Shown here in pieces: positions 54,649 through 63,161 of a DNA stretch of 64,000 nucleotides. The position numbers and the translations under genes are program-made. The notes under the pieces are model-generated. The model saw only the letters and a program-made list of their open reading frames with translations, was not told the origin of the DNA and did not search any database. The stretch comes from Gaiellasilicea sp963761905 (lineage in GTDB: Bacteria > Actinomycetota > Thermoleophilia > Gaiellales > Gaiellaceae), in NCBI GenBank assembly GCA_963761905.1, contig CAVXIQ010000002.1, forward strand, positions 1-64,000, in the 5' to 3' direction. Every line of letters begins with the position of its first letter. Within the stretch, counting starts at the first letter, position 1.

Positions 54649-54939
54649 GTGGTTCAGGATCCGCAGCGCATCGACCTCTCGCTCGAGCCGCTCGACGACT
54701 ACGTGGTCGTCCAGCCGACCGACGAGGAAGCTGAGACGCGGACCGGCCTGATCCTCCCCGCCTCGGCGGAGGCGCCCTGCCGGATGGGAATCGTGACCGC
54801 GGTCGGCGCCGAGGCAAGCGGCATCGAGGCCGGCGACAAGGTGCTCTTCCCGAAGGACGCCGGCTTCGAGGTGCGACTGCACGGCGCCGAGGTGAAGGTG
54901 CTGCGCCGGGGCGAGCTCGTCGCCCGCATCCACGACTGA
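54649..54939 (+). CDS. GroES-like co-chaperonin
   Basis: The 96-residue protein, starting at GTG 54649, matches the GroES fold: LEPLDDYVVVQPTDEEAETR (start of the barrel and mobile loop), GLILPASAE, GIVTAVGAEA, GIEAGDKVLFPKDAGFEVRL and VLRRGELVARI. No groEL gene is adjacent, so it may be a second, orphan copy. A strong hairpin follows. Confidence 0.85.
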   Translation: MVQDPQRIDLSLEPLDDYVVVQPTDEEAETRTGLILPASAEAPCRMGIVTAVGAEASGIEAGDKVLFPKDAGFEVRLHGAEVKVLRRGELVARIHD

Positions 54940-54959
54940 CGTGACGTCAGGAAATGAGC

Positions 54960-54989
54960 GAGGCCGCGCGGCGTGAACCGCGCGGCCTC
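54960..54989. terminator. 12-bp perfect hairpin after the GroES-like gene
   Basis: GAGGCCGCGCGG pairs with CCGCGCGGCCTC around CGTGAA. There is no T-run, as is common in GC-rich actinobacteria. Confidence 0.7.
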
Positions 54990-55185
54990 AGCTCGCCGCG
55001 ATGTGGGCTGCGGCTCCCACAAGCGACGGCGTACCCTCCCATCGGGCCGACGGGCGTGGCTCGGTATCCCTTGATCGAGTGAAGCGAGCTCGTCAACTCC
55101 GAACGGGTGATGGTGTGAAGGAGCGGCGCTCGCACAGGATGGGCGCAGAGGCACCAGGAGCCTTGGCGGCGAGGAGCCGGTGCCT

Positions 55186-55230
55186 CGAAGCGGACGCGCG
55201 CACCTCGAGGGGACGCGCGCGTCCGCTTCG
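55186..55230. repeat. 15-bp inverted repeat before tRNA-Ser(GCT) 3' end
   Basis: CGAAGCGGACGCGCG (55186-55200) pairs perfectly with CGCGCGTCCGCTTCG (55216-55230). On the minus strand it lies 50 bases after the tRNA-Ser(GCT) gene, so it could be that tRNA's terminator. No gene is present in 54990-55279. Confidence 0.55.
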
Positions 55231-55279
55231 CGTTCGCCTGCGCGAGTCCCGCCGGACGGCGCCGGCGAGGGATGCGCGA

Positions 55280-55370
55280 CGGAGAAGGAGGGATTCGAAC
55301 CCTCGATGGAGGAGTTCACCCCCATAACGCCTTAGCAGGGCGCCGCCTTCAGCCACTCGGCCACTTCTCC
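55280..55370 (-). tRNA. tRNA-Ser(GCT)
   Basis: On the minus strand the acceptor GGAGAAG pairs with CTTCTCC. The anticodon loop CTGCTAA has anticodon GCT (codon AGC). A long variable arm and a T-arm (GAGGG-TTCGAAT-CCCTC) are present. No encoded CCA. Confidence 0.93.
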
Positions 55371-55423
55371 GTGGCCGCGGATGGTACCGCAGCCATTGGT
55401 GGACGCTAGTCTGTCAGCCGCGC

Positions 55424-55513
55424 GGAGGGGTGGCAGAGCGGTCGAATGCGGCGGTCTCGAAAACCGTTATCCGTCTTAACGGCGGATCGAGGGTTCAAAT
55501 CCCTCCCCCTCCG
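55424..55513 (+). tRNA. tRNA-Ser(CGA)
   Basis: The acceptor GGAGGGG pairs with CCCCTCC. The anticodon loop CTCGAAA has anticodon CGA (codon UCG). The long variable arm and the T-arm (GAGGG-TTCAAAT-CCCTC) are normal. Its 3' two-thirds is repeated exactly at 63162-63227, so this gene was used as an integration site. Confidence 0.95.
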
Positions 55514-55519
55514 CTCAAC
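55454..55519 (+). repeat. Attachment-site repeat, left copy
   Basis: 66 bases from the anticodon arm of tRNA-Ser(CGA) to six bases past its 3' end are identical to 63162-63227. The sequences differ at once outside this block on both sides. Confidence 0.9.
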
Positions 55520-55708
55520 AAGCCGAAACCGCGTAGTGACGCGCGATAGCGGCTCGTCTACAGCCGGTCGAGTGGCCGCGTGAGTTTCCGGTCACGTCCG
55601 CTCTCGTCCGGTGGAGACAGGCGCGCAGAGGCGCGCGTGTGGCGCGCGTATATCTCAGGCGACGAGCAGGACGACGCCATGGCGGTAGAGGAGCTAGCGG
55701 GTCGTCTG

Positions 55709-55903
55709 TCAGCCCTGTGGGCTTCCAGCCGCCTCGCTAACGTCGGGAATCACACCATCCTGCCAGCGTCGATTTTCGTACCGGAAGACGCGCAACGCGC
55801 GAGCCCAACGGCTGCCGACTGCCCCTTCGGCGACGACGCCGCGCAGCGCCCCGTCTCCGTCAGGTATCGGCGCCATCTCGATCACGAGCTCTCCCTCTGG
55901 CAC
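55709..55903 (-). CDS. Possible small or remnant protein
   Basis: From GTG 55903 a 64-residue frame reads PEGELVIEMAPIPDGDGALR, then SRWARALRVFRYENRRWQDG. In the same frame the text continues upstream to about 55964 without a start (RLWSIKDLYHSALAVRVPEG). The composition looks coding, but the 5' end is missing, so this may be a truncated gene left at the island edge. No family was recognised. Confidence 0.3.
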   Translation of the reverse strand: MPEGELVIEMAPIPDGDGALRGVVAEGAVGSRWARALRVFRYENRRWQDGVIPDVSEAAGSPQG

Positions 55904-55934
55904 TCTGACTGCGAGCGCGGAGTGGTAGAGGTCC

Positions 55935-56219
55935 TTGATGGACCAGAGCCGGGCCGGCTTCTATAGCCACGATCGGCTCGAGCGGCTTGCGGGCGCCGCG
56001 ATCAGAAACGCCGACAAGATCGATTCGGAGTGGCAGACGCTGGCGGTCAGCGACCTGATGCGCACCTACCGGCCGCTACCCCGTTTCGAGCCGCTTGGCT
56101 GGTTCGTCGCTGTTGTCGAGTCCAGGCGCGAGCTCGTCGTGCACGAGCCACAGCGCAACGGAGCGGTCGGCGGTCGCTGCGCGATCGAATCAGTAGTTCC
56201 CGCGCCGATCCACCGGTAA
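55935..56219 (+). pseudogene. Fragment of an SRPBCC-like protein
   Basis: The frame reads SRAGFYSHDRLERLAGAAIR, then NADKIDSEWQTLAVSDLMRT and a shortened end. These blocks match a family of SRPBCC-type proteins of unknown function in which RAGFYSYDxLE...NADxIxPEWQ is conserved, but both the N-terminal and the C-terminal thirds are missing. It lies next to the left attachment repeat and overlaps the minus-strand fragment above by a few bases, which suggests decayed DNA at the island edge. Confidence 0.45.
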
Positions 56220-56277
56220 AGCGCGGATCCGCCCAACGCGGCCGTGGGCCAGAGTGGAAGTAACCAAAGGAGCCGAA

Positions 56278-57378
56278 ATGAGAGCGCTTGTTTTTCACGG
56301 TCCAGGTTCGCGTCAGTGGGAGGAAGTTCCCGAGCCTACGCTCGAAGCCCCGACCGACATCATCATCCGGGTCGACGCCAGCACGATCTGCGGTAGCGAC
56401 CTGCACATTCTGAAGGGCGACGTGCCGGCGGTGAAGCCGGGGACGATTCTCGGCCACGAAGCGGTCGGGACGGTCACCGAGGTGGGAGAGGCCGTCACGA
56501 CGGTCGCGGTCGGTGACCGAGTCCTTGCGTCCTGCATCACGTCGTGCGGCCGCTGCGAGCAGTGCAAGGCGGCGCGCTACGGGCTTTGCACCGGCGGCGG
56601 CGGCTGGATCCTCGGCCACCTGATCGACGGCGTGCAAGCCGAGTACGCACGGATTCCGTTCGCCGACACGTCGGTCTACAAGGTTCCGCCCGCCCTCACG
56701 GACGAGCAGGTCTTGTTCCTGGCCGACATCCTCCCGACGAGCTTCGAGGTCGGCGTGCTCAACGGTGAGGTGAGCCCTGGCGATACGGTCGCCATCGTCG
56801 GCGCCGGTCCGGTCGGGCTCGCGGCGATTCTGACCGCGTCTCTCTTTACGCCCAGTCGGATCATCGCCATCGACCTTGATTCCGCGCGGCTCGCCCGGGC
56901 GATCGAGTGCGGCGCCTCGGACGCGATCGAGCTCACCGGCGAGGCCGCGCGCGAGCGTGTGCTCGAGCTGACCGACGGCATCGGCGTCGATGTTGCGATC
57001 GAGGCCGTCGGCATCCCGGAGACGTTCGAGCTCTGCACTGACATCGTCCGGTCGGGTGGCCACGTCGCCAACGTCGGCGTCCATGGCAAGCCGGCAACGC
57101 TGCATCTCGAGCGCCTCTGGATCAAGGGCGTGACCATCACCACCGGGCTCGTCGATACCTTCTCGACGCCGCGCCTGATGAGTCTGGTCAGCGCCGGCAA
57201 GCTCGACCCGCTGGTGTTCGTGACCCACCGCTTCGCTCTCGAGCAGGCGGAGGAGGCCTACGACGCCTTCGGCGCCGCGGCGGAGACCGGCGCCTTCAAG
57301 GTCGTGCTCGAGGGTGCGAAGCACCAGCAGCTGGTGCCGGTCGGCGCCGCCGCCGGCCTGGCAGGAGACGCGTCATGA
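56278..57378 (+). CDS. Zinc-dependent alcohol dehydrogenase
   Basis: ATG 56278 has AAAGGAG upstream. The 366-residue protein keeps the full set of ligands: STICGSDLHILKG (catalytic Cys), GHEAVG, and CGRCEQCKAARYGLC for structural zinc. The Rossmann turn is VAIVGAGPVGLAAILTA with the acidic end IIAIDLDSARLARA, which favours NAD. It oxidises an alcohol or reduces an aldehyde. It is the first gene of a close-packed five-gene run to 59912 in the tRNA-Ser island. Confidence 0.88.
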   Translation: MRALVFHGPGSRQWEEVPEPTLEAPTDIIIRVDASTICGSDLHILKGDVPAVKPGTILGHEAVGTVTEVGEAVTTVAVGDRVLASCITSCGRCEQCKAARYGLCTGGGGWILGHLIDGVQAEYARIPFADTSVYKVPPALTDEQVLFLADILPTSFEVGVLNGEVSPGDTVAIVGAGPVGLAAILTASLFTPSRIIAIDLDSARLARAIECGASDAIELTGEAARERVLELTDGIGVDVAIEAVGIPETFELCTDIVRSGGHVANVGVHGKPATLHLERLWIKGVTITTGLVDTFSTPRLMSLVSAGKLDPLVFVTHRFALEQAEEAYDAFGAAAETGAFKVVLEGAKHQQLVPVGAAAGLAGDAS

Positions 57379-58100
57379 CCGTGCTCACTGAGCAAGCCAA
57401 GCTCACGCCTGCCGGGCGCGAGCACCTGCCTGAGCTTGTTCGCAGCCACCTGGCACGGTCGCTTCCAGCCGGCGGACAGGTGCCGGGAACGGTGCGGGTG
57501 CAGCAGTCGGGGGAGATGCAGCAGCGGCCCGGCGGACGCGTGACGCCGTTCCGGGCGACCCAGGACTTCTCCGTCGATCGCGTCGCCTTTTCGTGGCGAG
57601 CGCGCTTCCCAATCGTCGGACCCCTGGCGGTTACGGTCGTCGACGAGCTCTCCGACGGCAACGGCCGGCTCTGTGTCTCGCTCTTCGGGGTTCCATTCAA
57701 GACGATGAAGGGTCCGGAGACGGACGTCGGCGAGGCGATGCGATACCTGTCCGAGCTCGCCTGGGCGCCACAGGCCATGGCTGAAAACGGGGAACTCGCC
57801 TGGCGGGAGGTCGACGAGCGCACCGTCGAGGTGGCGGCCAGCGTCCACGGCTCGACCGCGGTCGTCGAGCTGGAGTTTGACGCTGCCGGTGACATCGTCC
57901 GGGCGACGGGGACGCGACCGTTCCCGGTCGGCAAGACCTTTGTGCCAACGTCCTGGGGCGGCGACCTCAGCGACTACAGGAGCTTTAACGGCACCCGCGT
58001 CCCAACCTACGGGCAAGCGTGGTGGGAGCTACCCGAGGGCCGCTTTATCTACTGGCGCGGCCACATCGACGCGCTCGAACTGATCGAACAGGGGGCGTAG
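57375..58100 (+). CDS. DUF6544-like protein
   Basis: The 241 residues include LPELVRSHLARSLPAGGQVP, VRVQQSGEMQQRPGGRVTPF, AMRYLSELAWAPQAMAENGE and RPFPVGKTFVPTSWGGDLSD with the end EGRFIYWRGHIDALELI. This set of blocks is that of the DUF6544/DUF6920 type, which is uncharacterised. It overlaps the dehydrogenase stop by four bases (ATGA), so the two products are made together. Confidence 0.65.
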   Translation: MTVLTEQAKLTPAGREHLPELVRSHLARSLPAGGQVPGTVRVQQSGEMQQRPGGRVTPFRATQDFSVDRVAFSWRARFPIVGPLAVTVVDELSDGNGRLCVSLFGVPFKTMKGPETDVGEAMRYLSELAWAPQAMAENGELAWREVDERTVEVAASVHGSTAVVELEFDAAGDIVRATGTRPFPVGKTFVPTSWGGDLSDYRSFNGTRVPTYGQAWWELPEGRFIYWRGHIDALELIEQGA

Positions 58101-58103
58101 GCC

Positions 58104-58544
58104 ATGGCGGCCACATTCCGGAAGACGCGGCTGCGCCATCTGGGTAACGTCCTCATCACACCGCTAGTTCGGCTTGGCGTGGCTGGGAAGCGGACGCACA
58201 TCCTGACGGTGCCAGGCCGAAAGAGCGGACGCCGCTACTCGACGCCCGTGCAGCTCGTGATCCAAGCTGACGAGCGCTGGCTGGTCGCCCCGTACGGTGA
58301 GCGCGAGTGGGTCAAGAACGCCCGCGCTGCTGGCGAAGTCGAGCTGACGCGAGCTGGAAGAACGACCCGGTTCGCGATCGAGGAGATCGGCTCCGACAAG
58401 GCCGCGCCGGTGCTCCGCGAGTACCTGCGGACGACGCGGGTCGTGAAGCCCTACTTCGACGCCACCGCCGATGCGCCGCTCGAGGCGTTCGCCGCCGAGG
58501 CGAGCCGTCACCCAGCGTTCCGACTGGCCGCAGTCGCGTCGTGA
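58104..58544 (+). CDS. Deazaflavin (F420)-dependent nitroreductase-family protein
   Basis: The 146 residues show the split-barrel pattern of Ddn/DUF385: HILTVPGRKSGRRYSTPVQL (GRKSG motif near the cofactor), ERWLVAPYGEREWVKNARAA and AGRTTRFAIEEIGSDKAAPV. Such proteins use reduced F420 to act on quinones or nitro compounds. It starts three bases after the DUF6544-like gene, in the same operon. Confidence 0.82.
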   Translation: MAATFRKTRLRHLGNVLITPLVRLGVAGKRTHILTVPGRKSGRRYSTPVQLVIQADERWLVAPYGEREWVKNARAAGEVELTRAGRTTRFAIEEIGSDKAAPVLREYLRTTRVVKPYFDATADAPLEAFAAEASRHPAFRLAAVAS

Positions 58545-59173
58545 AGACGACCTATGCAGTCAAGTGGCGCGAGCCCGACGGGCAGACCTATCTGGGACGG
58601 CTCGCGCTCGGCGCACGAACCCTTGGCCTCGAGGGCCGGCAACGCGACGGGCCCGCGATCAGCAGGCAGATCAGCTACGAGGGGATCCTGAGTCTCCGGA
58701 TCGGGAGTCGCGGTGCCGACCGGCTCGATGGTCAGCCGGCGCTGGTCGTCGAACGCGCAGACGGCCGGTACTCCGTCTCGAGCGCCGGGATGGGCGCGGG
58801 CATCGTCCAGGAGGTCGCCGAACGCCTCGCGGACTACCGCGGTGCTGCGCGGTGCCGTGCGACCGTGGTTGTACCCCTGAAGCCAGGCGCACTCGCCGGC
58901 GTGCGCGAGTTGGTAGCTCAGGGGCCGCCGTTCGACCCGGCCCGAACGGCGCTCACGCAGCACGAGCTGCTGCTGACCGAGCAGGAGGCCATCTTCGTCT
59001 TCGAGACCCAGTCCGAGGACGGCCTTGCGGCGCTACTCGGTCAGCTCGACATCTTGGCCGCGGCGGTCGCCTGGCGCGATCTCGTCGCAGGTCCGCCGCG
59101 CCTGGCTGCGGTGGCGTATGCCTGGGAGCGTCCGGAGCCGCGCGTCGTCCCCGCGGCCGGGCTCGGGTTCTAG
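58541..59173 (+). CDS. Hypothetical protein, island operon
   Basis: It starts at GTG 58541, overlapping the upstream stop (GTGA). The 210 residues include a beta-rich N-terminal half (YAVKWREPDGQTYLGRLALG, LVVERADGRYSVSSAGMGAG) and a C-terminal half with LLTEQEAIFVFETQSEDGLA and LGQLDILAAAVAWRDLVAGP, resembling a small ferredoxin-like sensor domain. No family was recognised with confidence. Confidence 0.6.
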   Translation: MKTTYAVKWREPDGQTYLGRLALGARTLGLEGRQRDGPAISRQISYEGILSLRIGSRGADRLDGQPALVVERADGRYSVSSAGMGAGIVQEVAERLADYRGAARCRATVVVPLKPGALAGVRELVAQGPPFDPARTALTQHELLLTEQEAIFVFETQSEDGLAALLGQLDILAAAVAWRDLVAGPPRLAAVAYAWERPEPRVVPAAGLGF

Positions 59174-59294
59174 ACCTGGACGACCCGCCGAAGACTGCGG
59201 CAAAACCGCAGCAAGTCTGCGAGTCGCCCCGCATAGGCAGCCGGCGTACTCAGCCTACGGTGAAGGTACGAAAGACGAATGAAGGAGGCACGAG

Positions 59295-59912
59295 ATGAGG
59301 GCGAGCAAACTCTTCGAGATTGGCGGGATCGTCGCAGGACTGGTGCTGGTGCTGTTCGGCGCCGCTGCGATCTACATGGGCGTCGACGGCCGCGCGACGG
59401 TCCGCGACAGCATCAAGCAGGAGCAGATCACGTTCGGCGCCGCTGATGACCCGGCGGTCGCCAAGTTCGCGTCTCAGTGGGCCGACGAGCAGGTCACGAC
59501 CGGTACCCAGGCACGGGCGTTTGCACAGGTCATCCGCGAGCACGCGCTCGAGAGCTCTGGCGGCCTGGCCTACGCGCAGATGGGACGGTTCATCTCCGCC
59601 GACGACCCGAAGAACCCGGCCGGCACGAGCGACGAGGCCGCGGCTCTGAAGGACGAGACGGGAGCCCCGCTCTCTAACACGGCCCGCAACACCTGGATCA
59701 CCGCGACCGCGCTCTCGACCGCGCTCAACATGAGCTACATGGCCGAGCAGATGGCCCTGTTCGGGATCGTCGTCGGGATCGCCTTGCTCCTCAGCGGGAT
59801 CGGCTTCATCGTGCTGGCACTCGGTGGCGCCCTGCGCCGCCGCGAAGCACCGGAAGTGGCTACGAGCACGACGAGCAAGACCAAGCCGCGTCCGGCCGTC
59901 ATCACCGGCTGA
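59295..59912 (+). CDS. Membrane protein of unknown function
   Basis: ATG 59295 follows GAAGGAGG. The 205 residues have one N-terminal helix (IGGIVAGLVLVLFGAAAIYM), a soluble middle (DSIKQEQITFGAADDPAVAK and following) and a C-terminal helix (LFGIVVGIALLLSGIGFIVL) with a basic tail. It is likely to be at the membrane with the middle domain outside. An intrinsic terminator follows, so it ends the operon. Confidence 0.65.
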   Translation: MRASKLFEIGGIVAGLVLVLFGAAAIYMGVDGRATVRDSIKQEQITFGAADDPAVAKFASQWADEQVTTGTQARAFAQVIREHALESSGGLAYAQMGRFISADDPKNPAGTSDEAAALKDETGAPLSNTARNTWITATALSTALNMSYMAEQMALFGIVVGIALLLSGIGFIVLALGGALRRREAPEVATSTTSKTKPRPAVITG

Positions 59913-59934
59913 CGAGCGGGACTCGTGCCCCGAC

Positions 59935-59960
59935 CCGAGGGCGGCTCCGGCCGCCCTCGG
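59935..59960. terminator. Intrinsic terminator after the island operon
   Basis: CCGAGGGCGGC pairs perfectly with GCCGCCCTCGG around TCCG and is followed by TGTTTGT. No gene was recognised between it and 60219. Confidence 0.8.
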
Positions 59961-60219
59961 TGTTTGTCCGAGGAGCTCGTCCTGGCCGGCAAGGCGGGTC
60001 GGCTCGTCAAGGGTTTCGCGGCACGCCGTCGCGCTGATGTCGCCTCCCTGACCGACCTCGTCCATCGCCTGGCGCGCTGGGGGACGACCTGCCCGCCGTC
60101 GCCGAGCGCGACCTCAACCCTGCGCGCCCTTCCCGACGGCTGCGTCGCGGTCGACGCCCGGATGCGGCCCGAGAGTCGCTCGCACCAAGAGCTGGTAGCG
60201 GGCTCCCGCTCCGACTGCG

Positions 60220-60873
60220 CTACGAGTCGGCGTCCAAGAAGCCGTGCTCGAGGGCATAACGGACGAGCTCGGCGCGGGTGGAGAGGCGCAGCTTCTGCAT
60301 GATGTGCGCGCGGTGGGTCTCAGCGGTGCGCACCGAGATAAAGAGCTTGTCGGAGATCTCCTGGTTGGTGTGGCCGAGGGCGAGTAGGCGTAGGACGTCG
60401 CGCTCTCGGTCTGAGAGAGGGTCTTCTTCGTTCCGCTTTCGCTCCTCAGCTTCGGCCACGACCATGCGCGCACCCAGGGTCGGGTGGACGTAGTTGCGTC
60501 CAGCGGCGACCTCGCGCACGGCGGCGACGAGGTCGGTGTCGGCGGCCTCCTTGAGGATGTAACCGGTAGCGCCGGCGGCGAAGGCCTGGCGCACGTAGTT
60601 CGGATCGTCCTGCATCGAGAGGATCAGGACCTTCGCCTCGGGAGCGTCGTGGAGGACGTCGGGAATCGCCTCGATGCCGCTCTTGCCCGGCATGACGACG
60701 TCCATCAGGATCAGATCGGGCTTCTGGGCCAGCGCCTCGAAGAGGGCGTGCTGGGCGTCGCCGGCCTCGCCAACCACCTCGATGTCGGCCTCAGATTCGA
60801 GCACCCTGCGCAGGCCGTTCCGGACGACAGGGTGGTCGTCGACGATCAGAACCCGAATGGGCGTGTCGCTCAT
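60220..60873 (-). CDS. DevR/NarL-type response regulator
   Basis: The 217-residue protein has a receiver domain (RVLIVDDHPVVRNGLRRVLE, phosphoacceptor Asp in LILMDVVMPGKSG) and a LuxR HTH (LSDRERDVLRLLALGHTNQE, then SVRTAETHRAHIMQKLRLST). ATG 60873 overlaps the stop of the GAF kinase encoded just before it. This pairing is like the DevS/DevR systems that respond to oxygen or nitric oxide, but the input signal here is not shown by sequence. Confidence 0.92.
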   Translation of the reverse strand: MSDTPIRVLIVDDHPVVRNGLRRVLESEADIEVVGEAGDAQHALFEALAQKPDLILMDVVMPGKSGIEAIPDVLHDAPEAKVLILSMQDDPNYVRQAFAAGATGYILKEAADTDLVAAVREVAAGRNYVHPTLGARMVVAEAEERKRNEEDPLSDRERDVLRLLALGHTNQEISDKLFISVRTAETHRAHIMQKLRLSTRAELVRYALEHGFLDADS

Positions 60874-62507
60874 GCCAGCGGCACCTCGGCGACGATCGTC
60901 GTCCCGGAGCCGGGTGTCGACTCGATCCTCAGCTTGCCTCCCAGGAGCGCCAGCCGTTCGCCCATGCCGAGGAGGCCGAGGCCCTCACCACTGCCGTCGC
61001 CGCTGGTGAAGCCGCGGCCGTCGTCTTCGATCAGCGCCGTGACCCCGCCGGGCTTGCGAGCCAAGACGATGCTGATGGTGCCCGCCTGAGCGTGCTTGAC
61101 GGTGTTCGTCAGCGCCTCCTGCACGATCCGGTAAAGGGCCGTTTCGACGTCGGCCGGCAGCCGTTCGCGAATCCGTGACTCAAGCTCGACGCGCATGCCG
61201 GTCTGTTCGGAGAAGGTATCGCGGAGGCGCTCGAGCGCCGGTGTGAGTCCGAAGTCGTCGAGCGCTTTAGGTCGCAGTTCGACGGCGAGGCGGCGTACGT
61301 CGTGCAACGTCTGGAGGACTTGTTCGCGAACGGCGGCTAGGGCCTCGGCGTGCTCGGCGTCGTTCTTGGCCTTTCCGACCGCGTTCAGGCTGAGCAACAC
61401 CGAGGTCAGCTCCTGGGCGGTCTGGTCGTGGAGTTCCCGGGCCAGTCGGCGTCGTTCGAGCTCCTGGGCCTCGACAACGCGGCGGAGCGCGTCGCGCGCC
61501 ACTCGCGCCGAAAGGTCGACGGCAACCGCGGCGCGGGCCGCGAAGATCTCGGCGAGCCGGAGGTCGTCTTCGCTGAAGCGTTCGTCTTCGTTCTCCTTGT
61601 CGTAAGCGACGATCACTCCGATCGGCCGCGCGCCGACGAGCAGCGGGACGTAGAGGCCAGTCCGCGCCCCGATCGGATCCGTCGCGTGTTGGTCGACCTC
61701 CGGATCGTCCGCGAGCTCATCTACGCGTTCGGCTTGCCGGCGCGCTAGCACGCCGCCGCTCTTCGAGCCGGCCCGCTCGAGACGGAGACCGAGGATCTCG
61801 TCCGCGCCGTTGCCGTCCGCCGCTTCGATCCGCAACGTCCTCTCCGAGGCGGGCAGTGCGATCGTGACAACTCGCGCTCCGATCAGGCTCCGCAGCCGCT
61901 GGCAGATGAGCTGCAAAAGGCGTGGCAGCTCGATCTCGCCGGCCAGCGCCGCGCCGACCTCGTTGAGCGCCTCGAGTTGCGCAGACCAGTTGGTCGAATC
62001 CTCGAGCAGTCGCGCGTTCTCGATCGCCACCGCCGCTTGAGTGGCGAGCGTCTCGACCAGCTCTTGATCCTCGCCCGTAAACGGGCCACCAGCCTTCTCG
62101 GTCAGGTACAGGTTGCCGTAGGCCCGCCCGCGGAGGAGGATCGGCACGCCAAGGAAGCCGCGCATGGGCGGATGATTCGCTGGGAAACCGACCGAGCGCG
62201 GGTCTTCGCCGATCGACTGCAAGCGCAGCGGCTCGGCGTTCTTGATCAGGACGCCAAGGATGCCGCGCCCGCGCGGCAGCTCACCGATCGCGGCGTGCGT
62301 CTCAGGGTCGATACCAGTGGTCAGGAACCGCTCGAGCTCCGTTCCGGTTCCGTCGATGACGCCGAGCGCCGCGTAGCGCGCCCCGGTGAGGTCGGCGGCC
62401 GTCTCGACCAGCTTCTGCAGCAGATCGTCAAGGGACAGCTCCGAGCCGAGCGCGATGCCGGCATCGATGAGGCCGCGGAGGCGCTCAGTTAGGGACGTCT
62501 CGACCAT
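60870..62507 (-). CDS. GAF-domain histidine kinase, DevS-like
   Basis: ATG 62507 (MVETSLTERLRGLIDAGIAL) gives a 545-residue cytoplasmic kinase. Two GAF domains come first: GARYAALGVIDGTGTELERF, then later RSLIGARVVTIALPASERTL. The HisKA_3 helix is ELERRRLARELHDQTAQELT with the phosphorylated His, and the ATPase domain shows VQEALTNTVKHAQAGTISIV, IEDDGRGFTSG and GLGLLGMGERLALLGG. In DevS the first GAF domain binds haem; whether this one does is not certain. It is coupled to the response regulator. Confidence 0.9.
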   Translation of the reverse strand: MVETSLTERLRGLIDAGIALGSELSLDDLLQKLVETAADLTGARYAALGVIDGTGTELERFLTTGIDPETHAAIGELPRGRGILGVLIKNAEPLRLQSIGEDPRSVGFPANHPPMRGFLGVPILLRGRAYGNLYLTEKAGGPFTGEDQELVETLATQAAVAIENARLLEDSTNWSAQLEALNEVGAALAGEIELPRLLQLICQRLRSLIGARVVTIALPASERTLRIEAADGNGADEILGLRLERAGSKSGGVLARRQAERVDELADDPEVDQHATDPIGARTGLYVPLLVGARPIGVIVAYDKENEDERFSEDDLRLAEIFAARAAVAVDLSARVARDALRRVVEAQELERRRLARELHDQTAQELTSVLLSLNAVGKAKNDAEHAEALAAVREQVLQTLHDVRRLAVELRPKALDDFGLTPALERLRDTFSEQTGMRVELESRIRERLPADVETALYRIVQEALTNTVKHAQAGTISIVLARKPGGVTALIEDDGRGFTSGDGSGEGLGLLGMGERLALLGGKLRIESTPGSGTTIVAEVPLA

Positions 62508-62629
62508 CAGGGGGATTATCAGCGTCGACCGCACGCAGACGCGCCTCGCCCGACCGAACAAGTCCGCTAACGCTCAGGGAGGAGGTCGGTCAAAGACCAG
62601 CCGCGCCGGCTACGGTCGCGGAATGTCGC

Positions 62630-62996
62630 GTGCGTGCAGCAGACGTGGCAGCGGTAGCCATCCTCAGCGTCGGCGCCAAGGTTCCGGCCGTGCTCTGGAA
62701 CGGGATTGGCCCGCTTATCGCGGGCGGTCTCCTCGCTCTCGGGAGTGCGCCCGAAGCGCTAGGCCGGCTCGCCGCTGACCAACCGAGCATTACCCGACCT
62801 GCTCGCTCCTCGGGGCGACCTCGAGAGGAGTGTCACGAAGCTGATCCTCGGCGCCAGGAACGCGATCTTCGCGCTCGCAACCGTCGGTTGCCTGGCCGGC
62901 GCGCTGAGCGGCCTCGACATTTTCGCGCCGTTCGCCGGAGGCGCTTGGGCGATGACCGTCGTCGCCAGTCTCGCTCTTGACGCGCCCGGGGACTAG
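62630..62996 (+). CDS. Small membrane protein, one frameshift
   Basis: From GTG 62630 the frame reads RAADVAAVAILSVGAKVPAV and LIAGGLLALGSAPEALGRLA. After an extra C at about 62780 (GAC-C-AAC) it continues NRALPDLLAPRGDLERSVTK and ILGARNAIFALATVGCLAGA, stopping at TAG 62994-62996. Two or three membrane segments are predicted over about 121 residues. No family was recognised. It is the last gene before the right attachment repeat. Confidence 0.4.
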
Positions 62997-63161
62997 CTGG
63001 GCGATCGGCTCGCACCATGGCGCGTTCGGCCCCTTCTATTCGCCGGTGGACGTCGAGTTCGCGGAACATGTCGGTAGAGGCTTTCGACGGTCTTCGGGCT
63101 GGCTGGCGCACGTACTGGCGCACGGATGCATAAATCCCCGTAAATCGGCGCTTTCGAACCA

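Noticed and set aside
59913..60219. Open frames between the island operon and the response regulator
   Set aside because: They are short, lack ribosome sites and have shadow-like composition; the interval begins with a terminator.
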